A DNA stretch of 64,000 nt. Origin: Bradyrhizobium_A sp052115025. GTDB lineage: Bacteria > Pseudomonadota > Alphaproteobacteria > Rhizobiales > Xanthobacteraceae. The notes beneath the pieces were generated by a model, which did no database searches, was not told the DNA's origin, and saw only the letters and a program-made list of their open reading frames with translations. Position 1 is the stretch's first letter. The number at the start of each line of letters is the position of its first letter. Below are positions 24,690-34,483 of this stretch, piece after piece. The stretch spans positions 1 through 64,000 of the forward strand of contig NZ_JBFRFW010000007.1 of NCBI RefSeq assembly GCF_052115025.1, read 5' to 3'. A program made the translations under genes and the position numbers.

Positions 24690-25364
24690 ATGTCAAAATC
24701 CTCGAAACGACAACCCGCCCCTGGCCCGAAGCGGTCCAACAAGCGCACATATGTATCGGCCCAGCGCAGCGAGGCAGCCGCCGCCACCCGCGAGCGCATC
24801 CTCGACGCCGCCAAGGCCCTGTTCTCGCGGCATGGCATCAGCGAAGTGACCATCGCCGCGATCGCCGAGCGGGCGGAGGTCGCCGCCTCCACGGTGTATG
24901 CGCTGTTCGCGTCCAAGACCGGCATTCTGCGCGCGCTGATGACCTCGGCGCTGTTCGGCGCGCGCTTTCGCGCAACCCAGGAGGCGCTTGCCGGCGTGAC
25001 CGACCCGGCCACGCTGATCCGGCTGACCGCGCGGGTCGCCCGCGCGGTGTATGACGGCGAACGTTCCGAGCTTGGCGTGCTGCGCGGCGCCTCGGCCTTC
25101 GCGCCGGAGCTGCGCAAGCTGGAAGCAGAGTTCGAAAACACCCGGTTCGAAATGCAGAAGGCGCGCATCGCGCTGCTGTTCGCCCAGTCGATGGCGCGCA
25201 AGGAGCTGGATGTCGCCACCGCGCGGCGGATCATGTGGATGTACACCAGCCGTGACGTCTACCGCATGCTGGTGTTGGACGGCGGCTGGAGCGCGGATGC
25301 CTATGAGGCCTGGCTGGCGCGGACACTGATCGAAGCGCTGGTGGAGCCCGAGCGTATGTCCTGA
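24690..25364 (+). CDS. TetR family transcriptional regulator
   Basis: This 224-residue regulator has a TetR helix-turn-helix at about residues 32-78 (RERILDAAKALFSRHG, then VAASTVYALFASKTGIL) and a helical C-terminal ligand domain. A basic N-terminal extension of about 28 residues (KSSKRQPAPGPKRSNKR) precedes it. The 45-base gap to the divergent DUF4287 gene is AT-rich (for example AATTAAATATAG) and may hold a shared promoter. The ligand and targets are unknown. Confidence 0.87.
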   Translation: MSKSSKRQPAPGPKRSNKRTYVSAQRSEAAAATRERILDAAKALFSRHGISEVTIAAIAERAEVAASTVYALFASKTGILRALMTSALFGARFRATQEALAGVTDPATLIRLTARVARAVYDGERSELGVLRGASAFAPELRKLEAEFENTRFEMQKARIALLFAQSMARKELDVATARRIMWMYTSRDVYRMLVLDGGWSADAYEAWLARTLIEALVEPERMS

Positions 25365-25399
25365 CGAATGCGGAGACGCGACCGCATCAAGCCGATCTC

Positions 25400-25503
25400 T
25401 CCTCATGGTGAGGAGGCGCGCTTGCGCCGTCTCGAACCATGAGGCCACAAGCCTCGACCTCATCCTTCGAGACGCAGGCTGCGCCTGCTCCTCAGGATGA
25501 GGG
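25400..25503. repeat. Family A palindromic repeat pair
   Basis: The units at about 25401-25444 (arms CCTCATGG / CCATGAGG) and 25458-25502 (arms CCTCATCC / GGATGAGG) are nearly the reverse complement of the pair at 7121-7230. Confidence 0.7.
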
Positions 25504-25533
25504 GGCCGATGCGTGCGTCGGCGGATTGCTGCC

Positions 25534-26172
25534 TCAGCCCTTATGCTTCGCCGACCACTCGGCCCAGCTCGGACGGCGCAGCTCGAACAGGTCGCTGGAG
25601 CGGGCGTACCAGCCGCTGCCGTGCATGCGCCCGATCAGCTTGAGCTTCGGCGTATCGAAATGGCAGCGCTCGGCATCGAGCACCACGGCGTCGTCGACAT
25701 GGGCGGCGAGCACCTCGCCTATCACCAGCGTCTGTTTCGGCCCCATCACCAGTGAGGCGACCGAGCGGCATTCCAGCGACACCGGCGACTGCGCGATGCG
25801 CGGCGGCTTGACCCGCAGCGATGGCAGCGCGGTCAGGCCGGCACAGGCAAGCTCATCGACCTCCGGCGGCGCGTCCATGCAGGTGATGTTCATCGCCTCG
25901 GCATTGTCTTCCGACACCAGGTTGATGACGAACTCGCCAGTGGCGAGAATATTGGCTGCGGTGTCCTTGAACTCGCCACCCGCCTGCCGCAGCAGGCCGA
26001 GCGTCACCGTCGGCGGCTCATGGCCCATGACATTGAAGAACGAGAACGGCGCCGCGTTGACGATGCCCTGCTCCGACACCGAACTGACCCAGGCGATCGG
26101 CCGCGGCGTCACGGTGGCGGTGAGAACCTTGTAGCGCAGGTCCGGCGCTAGTGTTGACATGTCAAACAGCAT
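25534..26172 (-). CDS. Flavin reductase-like FMN-binding protein
   Basis: This 212-residue split-barrel flavoprotein carries the family stretch TATVTPRPIAWVSSVSEQGI near the N terminus and NAAPFSFFNVMGHEPP. Such proteins reduce FMN or FAD with NAD(P)H for a partner monooxygenase, or act as flavoprotein oxidoreductases. It is separated by a repeat from the importer genes of the gentisate locus, so membership in that pathway is only possible. It could supply reduced flavin to an aromatic hydroxylase not present in this window. An ATG at 26160 is an alternative start. Confidence 0.8.
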   Translation of the reverse strand: MLFDMSTLAPDLRYKVLTATVTPRPIAWVSSVSEQGIVNAAPFSFFNVMGHEPPTVTLGLLRQAGGEFKDTAANILATGEFVINLVSEDNAEAMNITCMDAPPEVDELACAGLTALPSLRVKPPRIAQSPVSLECRSVASLVMGPKQTLVIGEVLAAHVDDAVVLDAERCHFDTPKLKLIGRMHGSGWYARSSDLFELRRPSWAEWSAKHKG

Positions 26173-26299
26173 GGCGGGGCCTCACACGGTGAAGATTGGT
26201 GGGATCGCGGGTGACGCGATGGCGCCGTCTCCGCGTGTCGTCGATAAACTTTGGTTCACACGACTGCATGACATGGAATTCGATCCACACCACCCAACC

Positions 26300-26414
26300 C
26301 GTCACCCTGAGGTGGCCGTGCGAAGCACGGCCCTCGAAGGGCGACGGCTCGAGCGGTGAGGCCTCGGCCGTTCATCCTTCGAGGCGCGCAAGAGCGCGCA
26401 CCTCAGGATGACGG
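26300..26414. repeat. Family A palindromic repeat pair
   Basis: The units are at about 26301-26345 (GTCACCCTGAGG / CCTCGAAGGGCGAC) and about 26370-26412 (TTCATCCTTCGAGG / CCTCAGGATGAC), between the flavin reductase and livF-type genes. Confidence 0.65.
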
Positions 26415-26444
26415 GAATAGCGCAGCATCGCGGGCCGCTCCACT

Positions 26445-27133
<689 letters not shown>

Positions 27134-27140
<7 letters not shown>

Positions 27141-27904
27141 GGCGCGTCTCCGCCGAGATAGGCCGCACGCACGTCGGGATGGGCGCGCACCTCCGCGACT
27201 GTGCCGGTGAAGATGACGCGGCCATAGACCAGCACGCTGACCCGATCAGCGAGCGTGAACACCGCGTCCATGTCGTGCTCCACCAGCAGGATGGCGTAGC
27301 GGCCCTTGAGCTCGGACAGCAGCCGCGTCAGCGCCGCGGATTCCTCCGGACCCATGCCGGCCATCGGCTCGTCGAGCAGCAGGAGCTGCGGATCGCGCGC
27401 CAGCGCCACCGCGATCTCGAGCTGGCGCTGCTCGCCATGGCCCAGCGTCATCACCGCACGGTCTTCCTTGCCGGTGAGCCCGACGCGGTCGAGCCAGTCC
27501 TGGGCCGCGTCGCGCAGCCTCGTGTTGCGGCGCGGATTGGCGAACATGTTGAACGAGCCGCCACCCTTGGCCTCGATCGACAGCATGACGTTATCCCGCG
27601 CGGAGAATTCCGGACACAGCTGGGTGAGCTGGAACGAACGTCCGAGGCCGAGCCGCGCCCGCGCATAGGCCGGCAGTGCGGTGATGTCGCGCCCGGCGAA
27701 CACGATGCGGCCGGCGTTGGGCGCGAGCTCGCCGCAGATCTGGGTGATCAGCGTCGACTTGCCGGCGCCGTTCGGCCCGATCAGGGCATGCAGTTCGCCC
27801 GGCTGCACCGTCAGCGAGACATTGTCGGTGGCGACGACGGCGCCGAACGCCTTGCGCAGCCCCTCGATGGCAAGCACCGGCTCAGTCATTGTGCGCTCAG
27901 TCAT
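27134..27904 (-). CDS. Branched-chain-type ABC importer ATPase (LivG-like)
   Basis: This 256-residue ATPase has Walker A GPNGAGKST, signature LGHGEQRQLE (the LivG variant) and Walker B LLLLDEPMAGM. The family-specific insertion around residues 85-130 includes NVMLSIEAKGG. It overlaps the permease gene upstream by eight bases and the LivF-like gene by seven. An alternative ATG at 27889 (MTEPVLAI) is possible. It powers import at the inner membrane. Confidence 0.9.
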
Positions 27905-28871
27905 GGTGCGCTCCGAACAGGCGGTCGGTCAGGCCCTTGCGGCCGAACAGCGCAATCAAGGTCAGCACCGGGCCCATGACAATCATCCAGTGCTCGGTCC
28001 AGCTGGTCAGCAGCTGCTCCAGCGCGATGTACACCGCCGTGCCGACGATCGGCCCGAGCAGCGTGCCGAGACCGCCGAGGATGACAATGGACATGAACTC
28101 GCCGGACTTGGTCCAGGCCGCCATGTCCGGGGTGACGAAGCGGGCGTAGTTCGCCCACAGCACTCCGGCGAGGCCGGCGCCGACCGCCGAGATCACGAAC
28201 GCGGCCAGCCGGAACGGCAGCGGGCGAATGCCGAGGTTGATGGTGCGGCGCTCGCTCTGGCGCAGCGCCTGCAGCACGAGTCCAAAGCGCGAATTGACGA
28301 TGGTGGCGCAGGCCAGCGTCCACAGCGCCAGCACGCCGAGGCAGAGATAGTAGAAGGTGCGCGGGCGGGAGATGTCGATCAGCGGCAGCTCGTTGCGGCG
28401 ATCGATCAGCAGGCCGTCGTCGCCGCCATAGGCCTGCAGCGACACCAGCACGAAGAAGATCATCTGGGCGAACGCCAGGGTGATCATGATGAACTGCACG
28501 CCGCGGGTCTTGAGCGCCAGCGCACCGACCAGCGTCGCCAGCAGCGCGCAGGCAACCAGCGCCAGCGGCCACACGATCAGCGCCGCATTGGTGCCGGACC
28601 AGCCGAACAGCTTGTCGCCGGCGGCGGTGTGGTAGGCGACGATCGCGACGGTGTAGCCGCCGAGCGCGAAGAACATGGCATGGCCGAAGCTGACCATGGC
28701 GCCGTAGCCGAGGATGAGGTCGAGGCTGACCGCGGCGATGGCGTAAATGAGAATGCGAGTGGCGAGGTCCATCGCCTTGGCGATCCCCGCTGCTTCCGCA
28801 GCGAACGGCAGCACCAGGAAGAGAACGAGGCCGACGAGGGCCGCCGAGCGGCGAAGCGTGCTGGGCATCAT
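27897..28871 (-). CDS. Branched-chain-type ABC importer permease (LivM-like)
   Basis: This 324-residue protein has about nine membrane helices, with the LivM-type segment LILGYGAMVSFGHAMFFALGG near residue 55 and the cytoplasmic loop LRQSERRTINLGIRPLPFRL around 205-225. It pairs with the LivH-like permease four bases upstream to form the channel. Confidence 0.9.
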   Translation of the reverse strand: MMPSTLRRSAALVGLVLFLVLPFAAEAAGIAKAMDLATRILIYAIAAVSLDLILGYGAMVSFGHAMFFALGGYTVAIVAYHTAAGDKLFGWSGTNAALIVWPLALVACALLATLVGALALKTRGVQFIMITLAFAQMIFFVLVSLQAYGGDDGLLIDRRNELPLIDISRPRTFYYLCLGVLALWTLACATIVNSRFGLVLQALRQSERRTINLGIRPLPFRLAAFVISAVGAGLAGVLWANYARFVTPDMAAWTKSGEFMSIVILGGLGTLLGPIVGTAVYIALEQLLTSWTEHWMIVMGPVLTLIALFGRKGLTDRLFGAHHD

Positions 28872-28875
28872 GATG

Positions 28876-29790
28876 TCAGCTCCGCGCCGGAAGAAGGCCG
28901 AGGGGGCGCACCAACAGCACCAGCGCCATCAGCACATAGATGCTGGCCGAGACCAGCCCGGCGCTGAGGGTGTCGGCCACCGACGCCGGCAGCACCGACT
29001 GCAGCGCCTGCGGCAGGTAGGCGCGGCCGAGGCTGTCGACCATGCCGACCAGCAGCGCGCCGACAAGGGCGCCGCGGATCGAGCCGACACCGCCGATGAC
29101 GATGACCACGAAGGTGGTGATGAGGACGCGCTCGCCCATGCCGATCTCGACCGCGAGCAGCGGCGCCGCCATGACGCCGGCAAGGCCGCACAGCAGGCCG
29201 CCGAGGCCGAACACCAGGGTGTAGAGCCGGCGGATATCGATGCCGAGGGCGTCGACCATCTCGCGGTCGTCGGCGCCGGCGCGGATCAGCATGCCGAGCC
29301 GCGTGTGATTGACCAGGAGCCACAGCCCGATCGCCACCAGCGCGCCGACGGCGATGAAGGCGAGGCGAATGAGGGGATAATCGAGGCCCGGCAGCAGGCC
29401 GACAGAGCCGCGCAGCAGCCGGGGGATGTCCATCAGCGGGGGCTTGCGGCCGAACAGCATGCTGACGGCCTCGTTGGTGAACAGGATGAGGCCCAGCGTC
29501 GCCAGCACCTGGTAGAGATGGTCGCGCTTGTACAGCCACTGCACCACCGCGACCTCGATGAGCACGGCATAGGCGCCGGCGCCGATCAGCGCCGCGGCGA
29601 CGCCGGCGGCGAACGAGCCAGTGGCGAGCACCGCATAGGCCGCGCAATAGGCGCCGACCATGTAGAAGGCGCCGTGGGTGAGGTTGATCACCCCCATGAT
29701 GCCGAAGATCAGGGTGAGGCCCGACGCCAGCATGAAGAGCATGGCGCCGTATTGCAGGCCGTTGAGAAGCTGTTCGACGAGGAGGAGCAT
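28876..29790 (-). CDS. Branched-chain-type ABC importer permease (LivH-like)
   Basis: This 304-residue protein has about eight hydrophobic segments. It begins with a short LLLVEQLLNGLQYGAMLFML helix as in LivH proteins and has NLTHGAFYMVGAYCAAYAV near residue 37 and the loop RAGADDREMVDALGID near 192. It is 61 bases downstream of the binding-protein gene in the same operon. It forms the inner-membrane channel with the LivM-like permease. Confidence 0.9.
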   Translation of the reverse strand: MLLLVEQLLNGLQYGAMLFMLASGLTLIFGIMGVINLTHGAFYMVGAYCAAYAVLATGSFAAGVAAALIGAGAYAVLIEVAVVQWLYKRDHLYQVLATLGLILFTNEAVSMLFGRKPPLMDIPRLLRGSVGLLPGLDYPLIRLAFIAVGALVAIGLWLLVNHTRLGMLIRAGADDREMVDALGIDIRRLYTLVFGLGGLLCGLAGVMAAPLLAVEIGMGERVLITTFVVIVIGGVGSIRGALVGALLVGMVDSLGRAYLPQALQSVLPASVADTLSAGLVSASIYVLMALVLLVRPLGLLPARS

Positions 29791-29851
29791 GGCGGCATCC
29801 GGGCGCGCGGACGCGCCACGGTGATCACCGCGGCGCGCCGGGAAGCCCTGT

Positions 29852-31042
29852 TCAGTCCATCTTGCACTTGGCGGCGTAGGCGTCGCCGTAGTCGCTGGAG
29901 ACCTTGCGGACGATGGTCTGCACCAGTTCGCCCGAGCCGTTGTTCTCGTACTTGGTCAGGTAATAGTCCTGCACCGGATGCTGGTTCGGCCCGAACGCGA
30001 ACTTGCCGCGGATCGAGGTGAACTGCGCGGCGCGCAGCGCCTTGCGGAAGTCGTCGCGCTTGGTGATGTCACCGCCGACCGCCTTCAGCGCGCTGCCGAT
30101 GAGATGCGCGGTATCGTAGGCCTGCTGGGCGTACATGGTGGGCGTGCGCGAATAGGCCTTCCTGAATGCGGCGACGAACGCCTTCGAGTCCGCGTTGTTG
30201 GTCTCGGTCGTCCAGATCGCCGAGGCATAGATGCCGTCGGCCGCGTCACCGGTGGCGGTGACCATGCGGGCATCCATCGAGAAGCTCGGGATCAGCATCG
30301 GCACGGTCTTGGACAGGCCGGCGTTGGCGTACTGCTTGGCGAAGTTGATGCCCGCGCCGCCGGGGTGGAACTGATAGATCGCGTCCGGCGCCATGGAGCG
30401 CACGCGCGCCAGCTCCACCGAGAAATCGGTCTGGTCGAGCTTGGTGTAGATCTCGCCGGCGATCTCGCCCTTATAGGTGCGCTTGAAGCCTTCGAGCGCG
30501 TCACGGCCAGCCTGATAATTCGGCGCCAGCAGCACCATCTTCTTGTAGCCGAGCTCGTTGGCGGCAAGGCCCGCGGCTTCGTGGAAGGCGTCGTTCTGGT
30601 AGGACGCGACGAAGTAGCCGGGGTTGCACTTCTCACCGGCGAAGGTCGAGGGACCAGCGTTGACGCTGACATAGGTGCCGCCGGATTCCAGCACGCCGGG
30701 CACCACGGCCGCCAGCACGTTGGAGAAGTTGATGCCGGTGAACAGCTTGACGCCGGACTGGATCATGCCATCAGCCGCCTGCTTGGCGTTGGCGGGCTTG
30801 AGCGCGTCGTCCTCGATGGTCAGCTTGACCGGCACGCCGCCGAGCTTGCCGTCATCCATCGCGAGCTTGAAGCCGTCGCGGATGTCCTCGCCGATATAGC
30901 CGGCGGGGGTCGACAACGTGGTGATGAAACCGATCGACACCTCGGCGGCCGGCGCCGCGCTCCACGCCGCCGACGCGGCGAGCGAGCCGGCGGCGAGCAG
31001 GCCGGCGACCACGCGACGGCGGTTCGACATCCTTGCACCCAT
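29852..31042 (-). CDS. Branched-chain-type periplasmic binding protein (LivK-like)
   Basis: This 396-residue protein has a signal peptide (MSNRRRVVAGLLAAGSLAAS, cleavage probably after AAPAA) and a peripla-BP fold: VSIGFITTLSTPAGYIGEDI at the N terminus, then DALKPANAKQAADGMI and YFVASYQNDAFHEAAG. Relatives bind branched-chain amino acids, amides or aromatic acids. It lies directly between an FAH-family hydrolase gene and the permeases, so an aromatic substrate is likely. The ATG at 31042 follows AGGGAAGGGACAC; an ATG at 31030 is also in frame. Confidence 0.88.
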   Translation of the reverse strand: MGARMSNRRRVVAGLLAAGSLAASAAWSAAPAAEVSIGFITTLSTPAGYIGEDIRDGFKLAMDDGKLGGVPVKLTIEDDALKPANAKQAADGMIQSGVKLFTGINFSNVLAAVVPGVLESGGTYVSVNAGPSTFAGEKCNPGYFVASYQNDAFHEAAGLAANELGYKKMVLLAPNYQAGRDALEGFKRTYKGEIAGEIYTKLDQTDFSVELARVRSMAPDAIYQFHPGGAGINFAKQYANAGLSKTVPMLIPSFSMDARMVTATGDAADGIYASAIWTTETNNADSKAFVAAFRKAYSRTPTMYAQQAYDTAHLIGSALKAVGGDITKRDDFRKALRAAQFTSIRGKFAFGPNQHPVQDYYLTKYENNGSGELVQTIVRKVSSDYGDAYAAKCKMD

Positions 31043-31110
31043 GATTGTGTCCCTTCCCTGGATTGATTGATGCGGCGACGCGATGCGCCGCCGCTGTTGT
31101 GATGAGGAGA

Positions 31111-32022
31111 TCAGACCGCCACGACGGGGTGGCGGATGCGGCCGATGCCGTCGACCCCGGCCTCGACCACGTCGCCGGGCCACAGCCATTCCTGTGGTGT
31201 GCGACCGGCGCCGACGCCATCCGGCGTGCCGGTGGCGATGATGTCGCCGGGCTCCAGCGTCATCGCCGCGCTGATGTCGGAGATCAGCAACGGCACCTTG
31301 AACAGCATGTGGCGGGTGTTCGACCTCTGCTTGGTCTCGCCGTTGACGGTGAGCCAGAGGTCGAGATTGTGCGGATCCGGAATCTCGTCCGCGGTGACGA
31401 TGCACGGCCCGAACGGCGCATAGGTGTCCTGGCCCTTGGAATAGATCCACTGGCCGGCGCGGCGGTTGTCGCGCGCGCTGATGTCGATCATCACGCTGTA
31501 GCCGAATACGTAGTTCAGCGCGTCGGCTTCGGTGACGCGGCGCGCCGTGCGGCCCATGATCACCGCGAGCTCGACTTCCCAGTCGAGCTGCTGGGTGATG
31601 GCCTTGTTGTGCTCGATGGCCTCGTTCGGGCCGATCACCGCCGTCGGCGGCTTGGAGAAGATCACCGGCTGTTTCGGCAGGTCCTTGGAGGTGTCGAGCG
31701 TGCGCGCCGATTCGGCGACATGCTCGACATAGTTCAGGCCGATGCCGAAGATGTTCTTGCGCGGCCGCGGGATCGGCGCCAGCAGGCGGACATTCGCGAG
31801 CGGCAGCGCCGTGCCGGCCGGGAAGCGGCCGTCCTGGCCCTCCAGGATCTCTTCCAGAGTCTCGAGCCCGGACGGGCCGAGATCGATGAAGGTCAGCATG
31901 GACGACGGCAGCAGCAGGCCCGCCTTGGCCGAGATGGCTTCAACGTCGACGACGAGGTCGCCGACGATGACGCCGAGGCGCGCTTCGGATTCGACAGTGG
32001 CGCGGTAGGTAACGAGACGCAT
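31111..32022 (-). CDS. Fumarylacetoacetate hydrolase family enzyme (probable fumaryl/maleylpyruvate hydrolase)
   Basis: This 303-residue protein has the FAH C-terminal catalytic fold (about 85-300), with KNIFGIGLNYVEHVAES, KPPTAVIGPNEAI and the metal ligands expected in DWEVELAVIMGR. It ends with GDIIATGTPDGVGAG. In gentisate breakdown such enzymes cleave fumarylpyruvate, or maleylpyruvate directly, to pyruvate and fumarate or maleate. It follows the gentisate dioxygenase gene by 13 bases. No maleylpyruvate isomerase gene is nearby, so direct hydrolysis is possible. The exact substrate is inferred from context. Confidence 0.85.
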   Translation of the reverse strand: MRLVTYRATVESEARLGVIVGDLVVDVEAISAKAGLLLPSSMLTFIDLGPSGLETLEEILEGQDGRFPAGTALPLANVRLLAPIPRPRKNIFGIGLNYVEHVAESARTLDTSKDLPKQPVIFSKPPTAVIGPNEAIEHNKAITQQLDWEVELAVIMGRTARRVTEADALNYVFGYSVMIDISARDNRRAGQWIYSKGQDTYAPFGPCIVTADEIPDPHNLDLWLTVNGETKQRSNTRHMLFKVPLLISDISAAMTLEPGDIIATGTPDGVGAGRTPQEWLWPGDVVEAGVDGIGRIRHPVVAV

Positions 32023-32035
32023 GGTTTGAAAGTCC

Positions 32036-33163
32036 TCAGGCGAGAATGGGCTGCTGGCCGCCGTTGTCGCCGAACGCTTCCTCGCGATAGAGGCCGAGCG
32101 AGCGCATGACGGGCAGGTCGTTGAAGGTGAAAAGGCAGGCGTCCTCGCTGGCGGACGCGTTGGCATGCTCGTGCCAGGCCCACGACGGCACGCAGAAGAT
32201 GTCGCGCGCCTTCCAGTCGAAGCGCCTGCCGTCGATGACGGAATAGCCCTCGCCCTTGGCGACCTGGTAGACGAAGCTGCCGGTGTGGCGATGGGCGCGG
32301 GTCTTTTCGCCGGGCCGCAGCATCTGCATCGAGGCGCCGATGGTCTGCATCACCGGACCGCCGGCGACCGGATTGACATAGTTCATCAGCACACCGTCGA
32401 ACGGCGAGCCGTCGGTCGCCTTGGCATAGCGCTGCAGCGCCTCGTAGGTCGGCTCCCATTCGTATTTGAGCAGCGGCGAATAGCCCTTCGCCCACTCGGC
32501 ATTGGCCGGGCGCAGGCCGGGCGCGCCCCAGGAATGCGACATGTCGTCGACAGGATGGCCGACGCTCTGCTGCATGTCGGGATGCACGACGTAGAAGTTG
32601 GCTTCGAGCGCGTTGACGAGGGGGATGTCGAGGCCGTCCTGCCAGATACACGGCGTGCCGTCGGCGGCAACGCCGTGCTCATGCCAGGTGCCGTTCGGCG
32701 TCAACACGAAGTCGTTGGCGCCCAGCGTCATCTTGTGACCGTCGACGATGGTGTAGGCCCCCTTGCCTTCCATGATGAAGCGCAGCGCCGAGGCGGAGTG
32801 GGCGTGGGCCGAGGCGACCTCGCCCGGATGCATCACCTGCAGGCCGGAGTAGAGCCAGCCGACGCAGGCGGCGACATCACGGCGACCGGGATTGTTGAGA
32901 TAGACGACGCGGCGGCCGGCCTTCTCGGGCGTCACCAGCGCGACCGAGCGCAGCACATAGTCGCGCAGGTCCTGATAGCGCCACAGCACCGGCACCGACG
33001 ACGATTTGGGCTGCCACGGCTCGATCTTGTTGGCGACTGTCCACAGGGCGCCGGCGTCCATGCGCTCGAGCTCGTCGTAGTAGGCGAGCAGCTCCGGCGT
33101 GTCCTCGACATTGGCGCGGCCGGCAACGTCCTCGCGGTGATTTTCTCTGGTCGGATTGGCCAT
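32036..33163 (-). CDS. Gentisate 1,2-dioxygenase-like bicupin
   Basis: This 375-residue protein has two cupin domains (about 85-180 and 255-350). The iron ligands of the first are the histidines in ASAHAHSASALRF and the later GTWHEHG; the second cupin also has GEKTRAHRHTGSFVYQV and WAWHEHAN. The layout matches gentisate 1,2-dioxygenase, which opens 2,5-dihydroxybenzoate to maleylpyruvate with Fe(II) and oxygen. Close relatives act on salicylate or 1-hydroxy-2-naphthoate, so the substrate is not certain. It is the first gene of the catabolic/import operon and lies opposite a GntR regulator. Confidence 0.85.
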   Translation of the reverse strand: MANPTRENHREDVAGRANVEDTPELLAYYDELERMDAGALWTVANKIEPWQPKSSSVPVLWRYQDLRDYVLRSVALVTPEKAGRRVVYLNNPGRRDVAACVGWLYSGLQVMHPGEVASAHAHSASALRFIMEGKGAYTIVDGHKMTLGANDFVLTPNGTWHEHGVAADGTPCIWQDGLDIPLVNALEANFYVVHPDMQQSVGHPVDDMSHSWGAPGLRPANAEWAKGYSPLLKYEWEPTYEALQRYAKATDGSPFDGVLMNYVNPVAGGPVMQTIGASMQMLRPGEKTRAHRHTGSFVYQVAKGEGYSVIDGRRFDWKARDIFCVPSWAWHEHANASASEDACLFTFNDLPVMRSLGLYREEAFGDNGGQQPILA

Positions 33164-33193
33164 GGTGTTGTCCTCCGTGCGATTTATATGACA

Positions 33194-33212
33194 GAAAGGA
33201 TTTTCGAAAGGA
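33194..33212. promoter_or_regulatory. Candidate GntR control region
   Basis: GAAAGGA occurs twice (33194-33200 and 33206-33212), one turn apart, around the palindrome TTTCGAAA (33202-33209). It lies in the 113-base gap between the divergent GntR and dioxygenase genes. The assignment is from position only. Confidence 0.3.
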
Positions 33213-33276
33213 AGTGGTTTTTGCGTTAGAGTTCGAATCCGTGTAGACCGGACAGCAGGCCGGGAGGAGCGATCAG

Positions 33277-34035
33277 GTGAGCGGGAAGCGAAACGTGGCG
33301 CAGCCGATGGCCGGCGACACCCAGCCGCGGGCGGCGGATGAGCCGGCGACGCTGGCGGAGACCGCCTATCGGCGGCTGCACCGCGACATCATCGCCGGCG
33401 TGTTCGCGCCGGGGCAGCCGCTGCGGCTGGAGCTGCTCAAGCAACGCTACGGCTTCAGCTTTTCGCCGCTGCGCGAGGCGCTGAACCGGCTGCAGTCGGA
33501 GCGGCTGGTGGTGGCCGCGGCGCTGCGCGGATTCTCAGTCGCGCCGTTCTCGTCCGAGGAGATGCGCGACGCCACCGAGACACGAATTCTGGTCGAGTGC
33601 GAAGCGCTGCGCCGCTCGATCGACAATGGCGACGACGACTGGGAGGCCGGCATCGTCGCCGCTTTTCATGCGCTCGACCTGCAGGCGCGGCGGGTGAAGG
33701 CCATTCTCGGCGAGCCCGGCGACGACGACCTCTCGGCGCTGGAGGTCCGCCACCAGGATTTTCACCGCGCGCTGATCGCCAGATGCCGCTCGCGCCGGCT
33801 GCTCGACCTCGCCGAGCAGCTCTACGCCGAAACCCAGCGTTACCGCCTGCCGATGCTGACCGGCCGCGCCTTCGCGGACGAAGCCCGCGACGTGCCGCTG
33901 GAGCACCGCCAGATCATGGACGCGGCCCTCGCCCGCCGCTCCGAGGAAGCAACCGCCCTGCTCGCCGCCCACTACCGCCGCACCTCGGCGCTGATCGACC
34001 GCAACATGGCGGCACAGACGAGGGCGGGGGATTGA
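33277..34035 (+). CDS. GntR family regulator (FCD type)
   Basis: This 252-residue regulator has a GntR winged helix (about residues 25-90: AYRRLHRDIIAGVFAPGQPL, then FSPLREALNRLQSERLV) and a helical FCD ligand domain with metal-binding histidines expected around VRHQDFHRALI. GTG start after CGGGAGGAGC. It is divergent from the gentisate operon and probably represses it until an aromatic ligand or pathway intermediate binds. Confidence 0.88.
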   Translation: MSGKRNVAQPMAGDTQPRAADEPATLAETAYRRLHRDIIAGVFAPGQPLRLELLKQRYGFSFSPLREALNRLQSERLVVAAALRGFSVAPFSSEEMRDATETRILVECEALRRSIDNGDDDWEAGIVAAFHALDLQARRVKAILGEPGDDDLSALEVRHQDFHRALIARCRSRRLLDLAEQLYAETQRYRLPMLTGRAFADEARDVPLEHRQIMDAALARRSEEATALLAAHYRRTSALIDRNMAAQTRAGD

Positions 34036-34149
34036 GGCTGCTGGACTGGTCCGCGCTATCCTTGACTTCCGTCATCCGAAGGCGCTCGCATCAGCCAGCC
34101 TCGCCCAGCACAAGGCGACAACCGCCGGGCTGACTTGACCGTTAGCCAC

Positions 34150-34266
34150 ACCCACCGCGTCATGCGCGGGCTTGACCCGCGCATCCAGCTCGCCCGCATC
34201 ATAACGGGCACCAATGCAAGCTGGATCACCGGGTCTCGACGCTTCGCGTCGGCCCGGTGATGACGC
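34150..34266. repeat. Family B palindromic repeat pair
   Basis: Units are at about 34157-34190 (GCGTCATGCGCGGGC / GACCCGCGCATCCAGCT) and about 34218-34266 (AAGCTGGATCACCGGGTC / CGGTGATGACGC). They occupy the middle of the 34036-34483 gap; the rest shows no gene. Confidence 0.6.
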
Positions 34267-34483
34267 CGGAAAAATATGAAAGCGTGGCGTCAAACAACGA
34301 CGACAGTCATTCAATCCCGCTCCGGTATTCCTCGCTGACGAAGAGTTACCATGCGCTGACGGTCATTCCCGCGCGATCCATAACATCCTACATCTCAGGC
34401 AATACCCCGGCCGCTCGCCGGCGCACCCGCCCACGACGCCGGAAGAGCGACGGGCAAAACCATTTTCAAACAACTGGACGCCA